54,049 nt of DNA from Ochrobactrum sp. CM-21-5 (lineage in GTDB: Bacteria; Pseudomonadota; Alphaproteobacteria; Rhizobiales; Rhizobiaceae). Positions 34,266 to 42,669 of this stretch are shown in pieces. Positions within the stretch are counted from its first letter, which is position 1. Every line of letters begins with the position of its first letter. Where the stretch lies: contig NZ_JACLZJ010000013.1 of assembly GCF_014253075.1 (NCBI RefSeq), positions 1 through 54,049 of the forward strand, given 5' to 3'. The notes beneath the pieces are model-generated. The model ran no database searches, was not told the origin of the DNA, and saw only the letters and a list, made by a program, of their open reading frames with translations. The translations under genes were made by a program, and so were the position numbers.

Positions 34266-35620
34266 GCGTGTTGCGCCTGTCTGTCGCCGCGCAATGCCGC
34301 AGCGAGGTCATTATAGGGATCGTCCGATAGACCGGATTCCGGCGATTGCTGCAAAGCTTCGTAAATGCGCGGAACGAAATCGACCGCTTGGTCCAGAACC
34401 CCGTCATGCCCCTTCTGATAAGCACCGATGGCACGCAGATCCCGTGTTTCTTCGAAGCGAGCGATCATGCCGCGCAGCTGATTGACCAGCTTGCGCTGCT
34501 CTGGCGTCCAATTGTGCTTGGCAAGTCGGGACACCGAACCCGGGATATCTACCGCCGGGTAACGCCCCTGCGCAGCAATGGCGCGGTCGAGGACGATATG
34601 GCCATCCAGCGTGCCGCGAATGGCATCGGAAATAGGGTCGTTATGGTCATCGCCATCGACCAGAACCGAATAGATGCCGGTGATGCTGCCACCCGCTTCC
34701 GTACTACCGGGACCGGCGCGTTCCAGAAGACGCGGCAACTGGCTGAAGACGCTCGGCGGATAACCGCGCGCGACCGGAGGCTCTTCAGCGGCAATCGCCA
34801 CCTCGCGCGCCGCATGGGCAAAACGCGTAACAGAATCGACAATCAGGAGAACATTCTGGCCAAGATCGCGAAAGTATTCCGCAATGGCTGTCGCCGTATT
34901 GGGGGCAAGACGACGCATCATCGGACTTTCATCACCCGTCGCAACCACTGTCACGGTCTTGTCGAGGTGGCCTGCCATGGTTTCTTCCAGCATTTCACGC
35001 ACTTCACGACCGCGTTCGCCCGTCAGAGCCAGTACAACTGTGTCGAAATCGGCGGCGCGTGTCATCATCGCAAGAAGCGTGGATTTACCGACGCCAGAGC
35101 CCGCGAAAATACCAATGCGCTGACCAAAACAGAGCGGCGTGAAAATATCGACGACATTAACGCCGGTGCGCAAACCGCGATCCACACGCGCCCGGCGCAA
35201 CGCCGCCGGTGCCAGGCTTTCGGACGCCATCGAGCGGATGCCGGGCTGCACCGCTCCTTTGCCGTCCACAGCGTGTCCAAGCGCATTTATGACGCGACCT
35301 CGCCATTCGGACGCCGGACGGATACATAATGGCCCTTCCTCGAAAACCGCAGCCCCCAATGGCGGAATGATACGGTCGTCGAACGGTTTCACCAGCACCT
35401 GGGTATCCGCAACCCGAATGATCTCGGCGAGGCTTTGCCCACCTTCTGCATGGATGGCCACCGCATCGCCTAATCTTGCATAACGCGAAAGCCCGCGCAC
35501 GACAATCGCCGTCCGCGACACATCGCTCACCGTGCCCCCAATGCCGGCAAGCGGCTTTGGAACAACCGATTGCTGGCGAACAAAGGCAGCGAGCCGAGCG
35601 AGGGGCAGGTCAGGCGTCAT
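34262..35620 (-). CDS. fliI: Flagellar export ATPase FliI
   Basis: A 452-residue F1-type ATPase. Walker A GIFAGSGVGKSTLL is at about 165-178; the catalytic Glu region ERGREVREML follows, then Walker B LLIVDSVTRFA, and GSITGIYSVLVDGDDHNDPI of the FliI/beta-type family. It energises unloading of export substrates and pairs with the fliH-like protein (23564-24244). It overlaps flgF and the downstream membrane protein by 4 bp each. Confidence 0.96.
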   Translation of the reverse strand: MTPDLPLARLAAFVRQQSVVPKPLAGIGGTVSDVSRTAIVVRGLSRYARLGDAVAIHAEGGQSLAEIIRVADTQVLVKPFDDRIIPPLGAAVFEEGPLCIRPASEWRGRVINALGHAVDGKGAVQPGIRSMASESLAPAALRRARVDRGLRTGVNVVDIFTPLCFGQRIGIFAGSGVGKSTLLAMMTRAADFDTVVLALTGERGREVREMLEETMAGHLDKTVTVVATGDESPMMRRLAPNTATAIAEYFRDLGQNVLLIVDSVTRFAHAAREVAIAAEEPPVARGYPPSVFSQLPRLLERAGPGSTEAGGSITGIYSVLVDGDDHNDPISDAIRGTLDGHIVLDRAIAAQGRYPAVDIPGSVSRLAKHNWTPEQRKLVNQLRGMIARFEETRDLRAIGAYQKGHDGVLDQAVDFVPRIYEALQQSPESGLSDDPYNDLAAALRGDRQAQHA

Positions 35621-36348
35621 CCGTTCTTGGAGCCCAGCGTACGAATGGCATCAGCCACCGTATTCTCCTGCTGTGCTAGGAGATTATTGACCTGTTCAAA
35701 AGCGCGGCTGACACTGATGAGACGCGTCATCTCGGTCATGGCGTCAACGTTGGAGCCTTCGATCATCCCCTGTACGACACCCACACTGTTATCATCGACC
35801 ACAGGCATCGCAGGCTTGTTCGCAACGACTCCCGAATTGCCCGCATAATTGAGATCGGCATCCTCGGGAATGGAATAAAGACCGATGGCGCCGACCTGGG
35901 CACCATTTTGATAGATTGCGCCATCGCTTGAAATCTTCGGCGCCGCGCCATTCGGATTCAGCACGATTGGCGCTCCACCGACATCGAGAATCGCGTTGCC
36001 GGTCATGGAGACCAGTTCGCCGGTCGGCATCATCTTCATGCGTCCGTCTCGGGTATAAACCTGACCTTGCGGAGTGGAGACCGACATCCAGACATTGCCC
36101 TTGACTGCGACATCGAACGGATTGCCGGTTTCGATCAACGGTCCGGCCTCGGTCCGAATGAAGCTCTTGCCTCCGGTTGCGAAACTCACATCGTCGCTGG
36201 CCTTGCTGGAAACAATAGTATCGAACTTGGTGCCCTCGCCACGGAATCCGACCGTCGAAACGTTGGCCACATTATGGGCGATCGCATCCATCCGCCGTTC
36301 CAGCGTAATGAGCGACGAAAGCCCGACATAGATAGAATTGTTCTGCAT
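35617..36348 (-). CDS. flgF: Proximal rod protein FlgF
   Basis: A 243-residue rod protein: N-terminal SLITLERRMDAIAHNVANVS, then TVGFRGEGTKF and C-terminal NVDAMTEMTRLISVSRAFEQ. It starts 3 bp after the DUF1217 stop and overlaps fliI by 4 bp. Confidence 0.95.
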   Translation of the reverse strand: MQNNSIYVGLSSLITLERRMDAIAHNVANVSTVGFRGEGTKFDTIVSSKASDDVSFATGGKSFIRTEAGPLIETGNPFDVAVKGNVWMSVSTPQGQVYTRDGRMKMMPTGELVSMTGNAILDVGGAPIVLNPNGAAPKISSDGAIYQNGAQVGAIGLYSIPEDADLNYAGNSGVVANKPAMPVVDDNSVGVVQGMIEGSNVDAMTEMTRLISVSRAFEQVNNLLAQQENTVADAIRTLGSKNG

Positions 36349-36351
36349 CGC

Positions 36352-37140
36352 CTATCGTCCACCCGGCTTGAAGCTCTGCAAAGTATTCAGAATATCCATT
36401 GAAATCCCGACGGAAGAGGTGCTGCCCAGAAGCAGGGAAGCCACCGAGGCCGGGCTGCTGGCAGAGGGATTGTTCATTTCATACATCGCTGTAAAACGGG
36501 CGATGAACTTGGAAACATATTCAGGATCAGACAGCTTTGAGACATCAAGCTTGTCATCGATCATCTTTGCCTGCTTGTCGACGTCGGCATTGGACATCAG
36601 GGATGGCCAGCCGAATGTCGTCTGCACCATCGACAGTAAAGCCTTGTCACCAAGAATTTCATAAGCGTTCGTGATAGCAGGTGCCTTACGCGCGAAATAC
36701 AGCGCCAGGCGCACGCCTTCATTTTGACTGCCAGCCTCTGTTTCGAGTGTCTGGCGGAGATATTTATCCACCACGCCTTGCTGAGCAGCAGTGTTCTGCG
36801 TCGCTTCCGCGCCCTTGTCCGCAAAATCGAAAACCGTGGCGAATTCCTTGTAACGCTTGTCGGTCAGCTTGTTCGCCATGGCGTCTTTGTCGGTAACGCC
36901 TTCGGTGAGAATCTTGCGAACGAAAGCCTTGGCATAAGCCATATCTTCAAGGCCGAATGCCTTCATCGCGTAATTATAAAGGCGATTATCGGCCATGAAA
37001 TCATCAATGGATTTCACGTTGCCGATATTCTCCTTGTAGTAGGCGGTTTCCCGCTCCACCAACGGTTCCTTGGAAACACGCTGCAAGGACCGCGTCATAT
37101 CGGACGCGATCAGACGATAGCTCGTCATCGTATCGACCAT
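36352..37140 (-). CDS. DUF1217 flagellar-associated protein
   Basis: A 262-residue, mostly helical protein without signal or membrane segment. The pattern (ERETAYYKENIGNVKSIDDF, YNYAMKAFGLEDMAYAKAF, TDKRYKEFATVFDFA) fits DUF1217, a family tied to alphaproteobacterial flagellar loci with no established function. It is the first gene of the leftward operon that includes flgF and fliI. The ATG at 37140 is chosen; the frame is open to 37224. FtcR-type box F lies 46 bp before it. Confidence 0.8.
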   Translation of the reverse strand: MVDTMTSYRLIASDMTRSLQRVSKEPLVERETAYYKENIGNVKSIDDFMADNRLYNYAMKAFGLEDMAYAKAFVRKILTEGVTDKDAMANKLTDKRYKEFATVFDFADKGAEATQNTAAQQGVVDKYLRQTLETEAGSQNEGVRLALYFARKAPAITNAYEILGDKALLSMVQTTFGWPSLMSNADVDKQAKMIDDKLDVSKLSDPEYVSKFIARFTAMYEMNNPSASSPASVASLLLGSTSSVGISMDILNTLQSFKPGGR

Positions 37141-37186
37141 GCGTATGACCCCCTGTCGTTCTTCTGCTTCCTTATGCGGGTCCAAG

Positions 37187-37200
37187 CTTGTCCGAAGCTG
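37187..37200 (-). promoter_or_regulatory. Putative FtcR box F (DUF1217-flgF operon)
   Basis: Minus-strand CAGCTTCGGACAAG followed by CTTGGACCCGCATAAG, with CATAAG as a possible -10. It ends 46 bp before the DUF1217 start. It faces box G in the same intergenic region, 21 bp away and in the opposite orientation, matching the two divergent operons. Confidence 0.5.
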
Positions 37201-37221
37201 ATGATCGCACCTGTTCCACGG

Positions 37222-37235
37222 CAAGCTTCGCGCAA
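37222..37235 (+). promoter_or_regulatory. Putative FtcR box G (motA operon)
   Basis: Plus-strand AAGCTTCGCGCAAG, the best copy: with flanks it is CAAGC-TTCGCG-CAAGC, a perfect direct repeat with an 11-bp period. CATAAAG follows as a possible -10. It ends 54 bp before the TTG start of motA. It is the only copy on the plus strand, in agreement with motA being the only rightward flagellar operon. Confidence 0.6.
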
Positions 37236-37289
37236 GCCGCAGTCCATAAAGTGCCTTTTAGAAAATCTTATCTGCGGGAGTCTTGCGCT

Positions 37290-38162
37290 TTGGGCATTAT
37301 CATCGGTCTTGTCATCACACTGGGCTGTATGCTGGGCGGTTTTATCGCCATGGGCGGACACGTCAGCGTGCTCATCCAGCCGTGGGAGTTCGTCATCATC
37401 CTGGGTGCCGCACTTGGTACATTCTTCGTCGCCAATCCCTTCTCACTCGTGAAAGATACGGGCCGCGCCTGCATGGAAGCATTCACGAACGCCGTGCCGA
37501 AGCAGCGAGACTATCTCGACGTGCTGGGCGTGCTCTACAGCCTGATGCGTGAATTGCGCGCCAAGTCGCGCAACGAAGTAGAAGTTCACATCGACAATCC
37601 GACCGAATCTCCGATTTTCCAGGCCTACCCAAGCATCCTGAAGAATGAAGACCTCATGCACTTCATCTGCGATTATTGCCGTCTCATCATCGTCGGCAAT
37701 GTCCGCCCGCACGAGATTGAAGCGCTGATGGATGAAGAAATCCATACTCTCTCCCGCGACAAGCTGAAGCCCTATCAGGCCATGGTTACGATTTCCGAAG
37801 CCTTGCCTGCGCTCGGTATCGTCGCTGCTGTTCTCGGCGTCATCAAGGCCATGGGCGCTCTCGACCAGTCTCCAGAAGTACTAGGCCACCTGATTGGCGC
37901 GGCCCTTGTCGGCACGTTTGCCGGTATTTTCTTCTCTTACGGCGTGGTCGGCCCGATCGCAGCCAAGATCAAATCCACACGCGACAAGAAGAACCGCCTC
38001 TATGTCGTCGTGAAGCAGACGCTCCTTGCCTATATGAACGGTTCGCTACCGCAGATCGCCCTTGAATATGGCCGCAAGACCATCTCCGCCTACGATCGCC
38101 CAACCATCGACTTGGTCGAACAGGAAACCATGGCGAGCGTGCCAGTGCAGCAGGCGGCTTGA
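37290..38162 (+). CDS. motA: Flagellar stator protein MotA
   Basis: A 290-residue stator subunit with four membrane segments and a large cytoplasmic loop carrying the charged residues ([14 protein letters not shown]) that touch FliG. The conserved proline lies in [20 protein letters not shown]. Homology starts at [16 protein letters not shown]; the only suitable start is TTG at 37290, 9 bases after GGGAG, so the longer in-frame opening from 37188 is rejected. It leads motA-fliM-orf-fliN-fliG-flhB. Confidence 0.94.
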   Translation: MGIIIGLVITLGCMLGGFIAMGGHVSVLIQPWEFVIILGAALGTFFVANPFSLVKDTGRACMEAFTNAVPKQRDYLDVLGVLYSLMRELRAKSRNEVEVHIDNPTESPIFQAYPSILKNEDLMHFICDYCRLIIVGNVRPHEIEALMDEEIHTLSRDKLKPYQAMVTISEALPALGIVAAVLGVIKAMGALDQSPEVLGHLIGAALVGTFAGIFFSYGVVGPIAAKIKSTRDKKNRLYVVVKQTLLAYMNGSLPQIALEYGRKTISAYDRPTIDLVEQETMASVPVQQAA

Positions 38163-38163
38163 G

Positions 38164-39129
38164 ATGCCCATCCCAGACCCGACAACATTGGCGCAGAGCC
38201 GCAAAAACGACGTTCTCGCCGACAACCTGCTGCGTGCAGCAGGACTATCAGGGGATGATCTCAAATCTCTTGCGCATGTTTTTAAAGATGCCTCGACACA
38301 TTTTTGCGACCGTCTCAAAAACGGCTGTGCCGCCGCCTTCGACATAGAAGCTGGACAGGTTGAAAGCGCGGACGAGGCCACCTTTACCAATATTCTGGAC
38401 CGATCGGCTATCATTACACCGCTGAAAGCCGAACGCTGGGGCTGCACACTTTATTTCACGGCTGATGCCGCTGTGGTTTTCGCGGTAATCGAAGCCATGT
38501 TCGGCGCGCAAGGTAATCTCGGCGGCGTCGATGTCGAGCGCCCCTTTGGAATGCTGGAGCAGAAGATTTCAGGTCTTCTTGCAACCCATCTCGCAGACGC
38601 TCTCGATCGGGTTTTCAATGCTGGCTCAAGGAATGTCGGCCAATCGCTTTTCGCCCCAGGCGAATGCACTGACACAGCCGAATTCGATCAGGAAAATTTC
38701 GAGCGATCGCGCCTCTTTGCCTGCTGCATCGACGTAACGGCAGCAGGCAAAACCGGCCATGTGCATCTTCTACTGCCGCGCAGCAGCCACAAACCGATGC
38801 AGGACGCGGTTGCCGCATTCCTGCGCGGTCCCATGAACCAGGCAGATCCGGCCTGGGCCAAGAAAATGCGCAATGAAGTGAGCCGTGCCCGTATCGACCT
38901 GGAGGCCTTCATTCAGCAAGGCCCCATGTCTCTGGACGCACTGTCACAACTTGAAATCGGTCAAGTTTTGAAACTGCCGGTCGATGCCATGGAGCAGGTT
39001 CGTCTGCGTGCCGGCAACCAGCAGCTTTTCAAATGCACACTTGGAAAATCCGGCATTCATTTCACCGTCAAGGTCGGCGACCCAGTCAATCAGGAAGAGG
39101 ATTTCATCGATGAGCTTGTTGCTGGCTAA
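38164..39129 (+). CDS. fliM: Flagellar switch protein FliM
   Basis: A 321-residue switch protein. The middle CheC-like domain (about 60-215) and the C-terminal SpoA domain (about 230-310: QGPMSLDALSQLEIGQVLKL, then FKCTLGKSGIHFTVKV) are recognisable. The N-terminal CheY-P binding motif (LSQxEIDALL) is not visible; the N-terminus reads PDPTTLAQSRKNDVLADNLL. The ATG is 1 bp after the motA stop. It overlaps the next gene by 20 bp. Confidence 0.9.
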   Translation: MPIPDPTTLAQSRKNDVLADNLLRAAGLSGDDLKSLAHVFKDASTHFCDRLKNGCAAAFDIEAGQVESADEATFTNILDRSAIITPLKAERWGCTLYFTADAAVVFAVIEAMFGAQGNLGGVDVERPFGMLEQKISGLLATHLADALDRVFNAGSRNVGQSLFAPGECTDTAEFDQENFERSRLFACCIDVTAAGKTGHVHLLLPRSSHKPMQDAVAAFLRGPMNQADPAWAKKMRNEVSRARIDLEAFIQQGPMSLDALSQLEIGQVLKLPVDAMEQVRLRAGNQQLFKCTLGKSGIHFTVKVGDPVNQEEDFIDELVAG

Positions 39130-39568
39130 CGTTCTTTCCACATTGATGGCACTCACCTCGCTGGCTGCGCTCATCGTGGTCGGTCGCAAGGCCAACGAAA
39201 CCATTAAGCTCGGCAAAGTGCTGGCACTCCATGTAGCCGCCGCCTCCAACGGCCTCGAACGCGCAGTGAAGGCCATCCAGAGTGAACGCACCGACCTCAC
39301 CGACGAGAACGTCAAGCTTGAAGCCCGTCTTGTCGAGACCCAGCGCGTGCGCCGAGAGATGGAGGAGGCAATAGAGGAGCTGAACCGCCTGCGCAGGGCG
39401 CTGAGCCGGGACATGCGCCAGGCGCGCACTGTTGCCGACAGTCTCGCACGTACCGAGGAAAGCGTCGCACAAGTCGGCGTGTCCATTGCCAAAGAAAAAA
39501 ACGCTCTGCCGGTATTCGTGCGTCGCACAGTCAGAAAAGCCACGATTGAAATTGCGGGGCAGGCATGA
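39110..39568 (+). CDS. Membrane-anchored coiled-coil protein between fliM and fliN, function unknown
   Basis: A 152-residue protein with an N-terminal membrane segment (about 2-27, LLLANVLSTLMALTSLAALI) and a long charged coiled coil (about 45-130; ERTDLTDENVKLEARLVETQ and following). The C-terminus is basic. The ATG at 39110 has AGGAAGAGG upstream and lies inside the fliM end; its own end overlaps fliN by 4 bp. That tight coupling implies joint expression with the switch proteins. No known C-ring or stator partner matches it by eye. Confidence 0.75.
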   Translation: MSLLLANVLSTLMALTSLAALIVVGRKANETIKLGKVLALHVAAASNGLERAVKAIQSERTDLTDENVKLEARLVETQRVRREMEEAIEELNRLRRALSRDMRQARTVADSLARTEESVAQVGVSIAKEKNALPVFVRRTVRKATIEIAGQA

Positions 39569-39924
39569 GTACCGAAAACAAGGACAATAGCATGCAGCAG
39601 GAACTGGACGAAGCCATTGAGGAACTGCACGAGGACAAGTTGCGTGATAGCGCCCGCAGCACCCAGAAAAGCGCTTCGAAACCCAATCTCGAACTCATTA
39701 TGGGCATTCCGGTCGATGTTCAGGTGGTACTCGGCGGCACGACCATGCCGGTTGCCAATCTCATGAAGCTTGGCCGCGGCGCGGTCATCACATTGGACAA
39801 GCAGATCGGCGATCCAGTCGACATAGTCGTCAACGGTCGTGTGATCGCGCGCGGCGAAGTGATCGTTCTGGAGGACGATTCTTCACGTTTTGGCGTCAGC
39901 CTCACCGAAATCATCGGTAAATAA
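39565..39924 (+). CDS. fliN: Flagellar switch protein FliN
   Basis: A 119-residue FliN. The C-terminal SpoA domain covers about 42-119: LIMGIPVDVQVVLGGTTMPV, LMKLGRGAVITLDKQIGDPV, VNGRVIARGEVIVLEDDSSR. The N-terminal 40 residues are charged and disordered-looking. It forms the bottom of the C-ring with FliM. Confidence 0.96.
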   Translation: MSTENKDNSMQQELDEAIEELHEDKLRDSARSTQKSASKPNLELIMGIPVDVQVVLGGTTMPVANLMKLGRGAVITLDKQIGDPVDIVVNGRVIARGEVIVLEDDSSRFGVSLTEIIGK

Positions 39925-39935
39925 CGGACGTACCC

Positions 39936-40994
39936 ATGGCCGATAATGAACAGCAAGCCCTCGCGGAAGACGGTGTCAGCGAGTTGACCAATACAATGAT
40001 CGACACGCTTACCGGCCCCCAGAAAGCGGCTGCGATTCTGGTCGCCATCGGTCGTCCTGCCGCCGCAAAGCTCCTCAAGCATTTCAATGCTGAAGACCTG
40101 CGCAAGCTTGCCGGTCATGCCCGCACGCTGGACCCGATTTCGCCTCTTGATTTCGAACAGCTCGTGAAGGAATTCGAGGATTCCTTTGCCGAGGGCGCAC
40201 CGGTGTCCGAAGCCGCCCAGCGCTTCGAAGGGCTGCTGCGTGATACACTGCCGCAAGAAGACGTGGACGCCGTCTTCGAGGAGCGCGTTCAGCCTCAACT
40301 CGTGCAGGAATCGGTCTGGGTGCAGCTCGGGCGCCTGCCGGTTGACCGTCTGCAAGCCTATCTTGCCGACCAGCACCCGCAGATCATCGCCTATATCGTC
40401 TCCAAACTGCCCTCCGATCTGGCGGCGCGACTGTTTGTGGCCTTGCCGCCGCAACTACGTAACGCGGTTGTCCAGCGCTCGCTTCATATCGGCAATGTGG
40501 CTCCCGCCGCCGCCGAAATTCTTGAAGATGTGCTGCGCCGCGATCTTCTGGGCCGCAGCGAAGCCGGCCCGGTCAAGGCGCATCACGGTCAGATTGCCAA
40601 TATCTTCAACCAGCTCGACAAAAGCGAGATGGAAGAACTCATGGCGAGCTTGCAGGACCTCAACCGCGATGACCTCAATCGCATCAAGGCGAAACTCTTC
40701 ACCTTCGAAGACATCGAGCGACTGTCGCAACGCGCCCGCCTGCTTCTGTTTGATGAAGTGCAGACAGAGCAGATCGCAACCGCTCTGCGCGGTGCGGATG
40801 CAAGGCTTCAGGAACTGGTTCTTTCCTCGCTTTCGACGCGCGGTCGACGCATGGTCGAAATGGAACTTGGCGCCGAGCAGGGCAACATTACCAGCCAGAA
40901 TATCGCGGACGCACGCCGCACAATCGCCCGTATAGCAATCGATCTTTCCGAGCGTGGTATCATCACGCTCGACCCCGACGAAGCGTCCACTTGA
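39936..40994 (+). CDS. fliG: Flagellar motor switch protein FliG
   Basis: A 352-residue FliG with the three usual domains. The middle-domain EHPQ motif appears as DQHPQIIAYIVSKLP near residue 150; the C-terminal torque helix reads LFTFEDIERLSQRARLLLFD. The N-terminal domain binds FliF, the middle FliM. It is slightly longer than enteric FliG at both ends. It starts 11 bp after fliN. Confidence 0.96.
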   Translation: MADNEQQALAEDGVSELTNTMIDTLTGPQKAAAILVAIGRPAAAKLLKHFNAEDLRKLAGHARTLDPISPLDFEQLVKEFEDSFAEGAPVSEAAQRFEGLLRDTLPQEDVDAVFEERVQPQLVQESVWVQLGRLPVDRLQAYLADQHPQIIAYIVSKLPSDLAARLFVALPPQLRNAVVQRSLHIGNVAPAAAEILEDVLRRDLLGRSEAGPVKAHHGQIANIFNQLDKSEMEELMASLQDLNRDDLNRIKAKLFTFEDIERLSQRARLLLFDEVQTEQIATALRGADARLQELVLSSLSTRGRRMVEMELGAEQGNITSQNIADARRTIARIAIDLSERGIITLDPDEAST

Positions 40995-41009
40995 GCAGCG
41001 GTTTGAAGC

Positions 41010-42080
41010 ATGGCGGAGGATGCTGACAAGGAAAGCAAAACAGAAGAGGCGACCGAGCAGAAGATCCGCGACGCTCTGGACAAAGGCAATATGCCCTTTT
41101 CCCGCGAAACGCCGATCCTCGCAGGCATAGCCTCGTTTCTGATTATCGCTGTCTTCGTTGCTGCGCCTGCAACAACCAAGCTCGCCGTCTTCTTGCGTGA
41201 ACTGATCGACCGTCCCGAAGACTGGCTGCTCAACAGTGCAGAAGACGCAAGCCGCCTTTTCGGGTTGCTGGCGCTCGCGGTCGGCGCGTCGCTCATCCCG
41301 GTTTTCATTATCATTCCGCTGGCGGGAGTCGCGGCGTCCGCATTTCAGAACGCGCCGCGTATCGTCGGCGAACGCATCCGCCCGCAAGCTTCCCGCATAT
41401 CGCCTTCCAAAGGCTGGCAACGAATTTTCGGGCGCGCGGGACAGGTGGAGTTTCTGAAGTCGCTGGCTAAATTCATGGCTGCGAGCATCATCGTCTTCTT
41501 TGTATTCTTCAAAGGCAACAGCCTTTTCACCGATGCTGTCGCTACCGATCCGAACGCCCTGCCCGAGTTCCTGCGCGAAAACATGGTGCGCCTGCTCGTC
41601 GCAAATGTCCTTGCGATTACCGCAATCGCCGGTTTCGATCTTGCCTGGTCGCGTATCCACTGGCGCCAGGAACTGCGCATGACCAGACAAGAAGTCAAGG
41701 ACGAGCTGAAGCAGTCCGAGGGCGACCCGCTGGTGAAATCTCGCCTTCGCTCATTGGGACGAGACCGTGCCCGCCGCCGGATGATCAACGCCGTGCCGGC
41801 TGCAACGCTCATCGTCGCAAATCCGACTCATTTCTCCGTAGCACTGCGTTACAAGCCAAATGAGGATGCTGCACCTGTCGTTGTGGCAAAGGGACAAGAT
41901 CTGATCGCTCTCAAGATAAGAGAAATTGCAGCCGCAAATTCCATCCCTGTATTCGAGGATGTACAATTGGCGCGCGCTCTGTATAAGCAGGTCAATGTAG
42001 ACCAGATGATTGCTCCGGAGTTCTACAAGGCAGTCGCCGAACTTATCCGCGTCATCAACACGCGACATACATTACATTAA
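41010..42080 (+). CDS. flhB: Flagellar export switch protein FlhB
   Basis: A 356-residue FlhB: four membrane segments in the N-terminal part and a cytoplasmic C-terminal domain with the self-cleavage site NPTH (IVANPTHFSVALRY near residue 270). Cleavage and FliK together switch substrate specificity from hook to filament. It starts 15 bp after fliG and is the last flagellar gene on the right; the next gene begins 68 bp on. Confidence 0.96.
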   Translation: MAEDADKESKTEEATEQKIRDALDKGNMPFSRETPILAGIASFLIIAVFVAAPATTKLAVFLRELIDRPEDWLLNSAEDASRLFGLLALAVGASLIPVFIIIPLAGVAASAFQNAPRIVGERIRPQASRISPSKGWQRIFGRAGQVEFLKSLAKFMAASIIVFFVFFKGNSLFTDAVATDPNALPEFLRENMVRLLVANVLAITAIAGFDLAWSRIHWRQELRMTRQEVKDELKQSEGDPLVKSRLRSLGRDRARRRMINAVPAATLIVANPTHFSVALRYKPNEDAAPVVVAKGQDLIALKIREIAAANSIPVFEDVQLARALYKQVNVDQMIAPEFYKAVAELIRVINTRHTLH

Positions 42081-42093
42081 AGAGTCCATCGTG

Positions 42094-42125
42094 ATTTTAG
42101 AAAATACTAAAATACAGTATACTGT
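42094..42125. promoter_or_regulatory. Two adjacent palindromes upstream of the gene at 42149
   Basis: ATTTTAG-AAAATA-CTAAAAT (perfect 7-bp arms, 42094-42113) abuts the perfect 12-bp palindrome ACAGTATACTGT (42114-42125). They lie 23 bp before the start of the hypothetical gene, in operator position. The AT-rich first stem is unsuitable as a terminator for flhB. Confidence 0.4.
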
Positions 42126-42148
42126 TCTTCCAGATCGGCGGTGATACG

Positions 42149-42577
42149 ATGAAGAGCCTGCAATTCTCAAACGAGCGCGAAGCGATCATTGCTGAAAACC
42201 TGCACGAGGTCGCGACCGATCTCCGTTTGGTGGACCCGGCAGACTTCATTGCTTTCATCCGCTGCGAACTCTTCGCCAATATCGCCGACATTGTCAGTTC
42301 TGCTACCGAGCTTTACTTTTTTCCCGGCACGCTGGAACTTGGGCATGGCGGTGAATATCGCTGCGACTGGCAATCGCCGCCCGCGATCATTCTAGACATG
42401 GAATTCCGCAACCAGGGGGTTTATGCGTATTTCCGGTTGACGCTGACGGACAAAAGCGCCGGCGTCGAACTCAACCATATCGCGTTCGAAAATGCAGATG
42501 AAGACCCGGCCAGAAACACGACGAGACTGGCGAACGCCTTTCATGCCGCCCGTCTGTCGCTTAGAAAGATGGCTTGA
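42149..42577 (+). CDS. Hypothetical protein between flhB and vjbR
   Basis: A 142-residue acidic, soluble-looking protein without signal or membrane segment. I do not recognise a domain. It has an N-terminal helical stretch (EREAIIAENLHEVATDLRLV), a central part with aromatic residues (ELYFFPGTLELGHGGEYRCD) and a C-terminal helix. It is convergent with vjbR, with a shared terminator, and has its own upstream palindromes, so it is probably expressed separately from flhB. Start ATG at 42149 has a GGCGGTG before it. Confidence 0.65.
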   Translation: MKSLQFSNEREAIIAENLHEVATDLRLVDPADFIAFIRCELFANIADIVSSATELYFFPGTLELGHGGEYRCDWQSPPAIILDMEFRNQGVYAYFRLTLTDKSAGVELNHIAFENADEDPARNTTRLANAFHAARLSLRKMA

Positions 42578-42584
42578 AAAACGA

Positions 42585-42612
42585 ACACCGGATGTGGGAG
42601 GCCATCCGGTGT
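42585..42612. terminator. Bidirectional terminator between the hypothetical gene and vjbR
   Basis: ACACCGGATG and CATCCGGTGT are perfect 10-bp arms around an 8-nt loop; flanking AAACG/CGTTT extends the stem with one bulge. It lies just after the stop of the rightward gene and 58 bp after the end of the leftward vjbR. Confidence 0.75.
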
Positions 42613-42669
42613 CGTTTGAACTGTCATTGTTCGCAGTAGCACCATATTTGTGCCCCGTGATATCTACGG

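Noticed and set aside
40455..41690. Long open frame on the minus strand (411 codons) opposite fliG and flhB
   Set aside because: It runs antisense to two certain genes, has no recognisable domain and a His/Gln/Arg-rich composition typical of reverse frames in GC-rich coding DNA.
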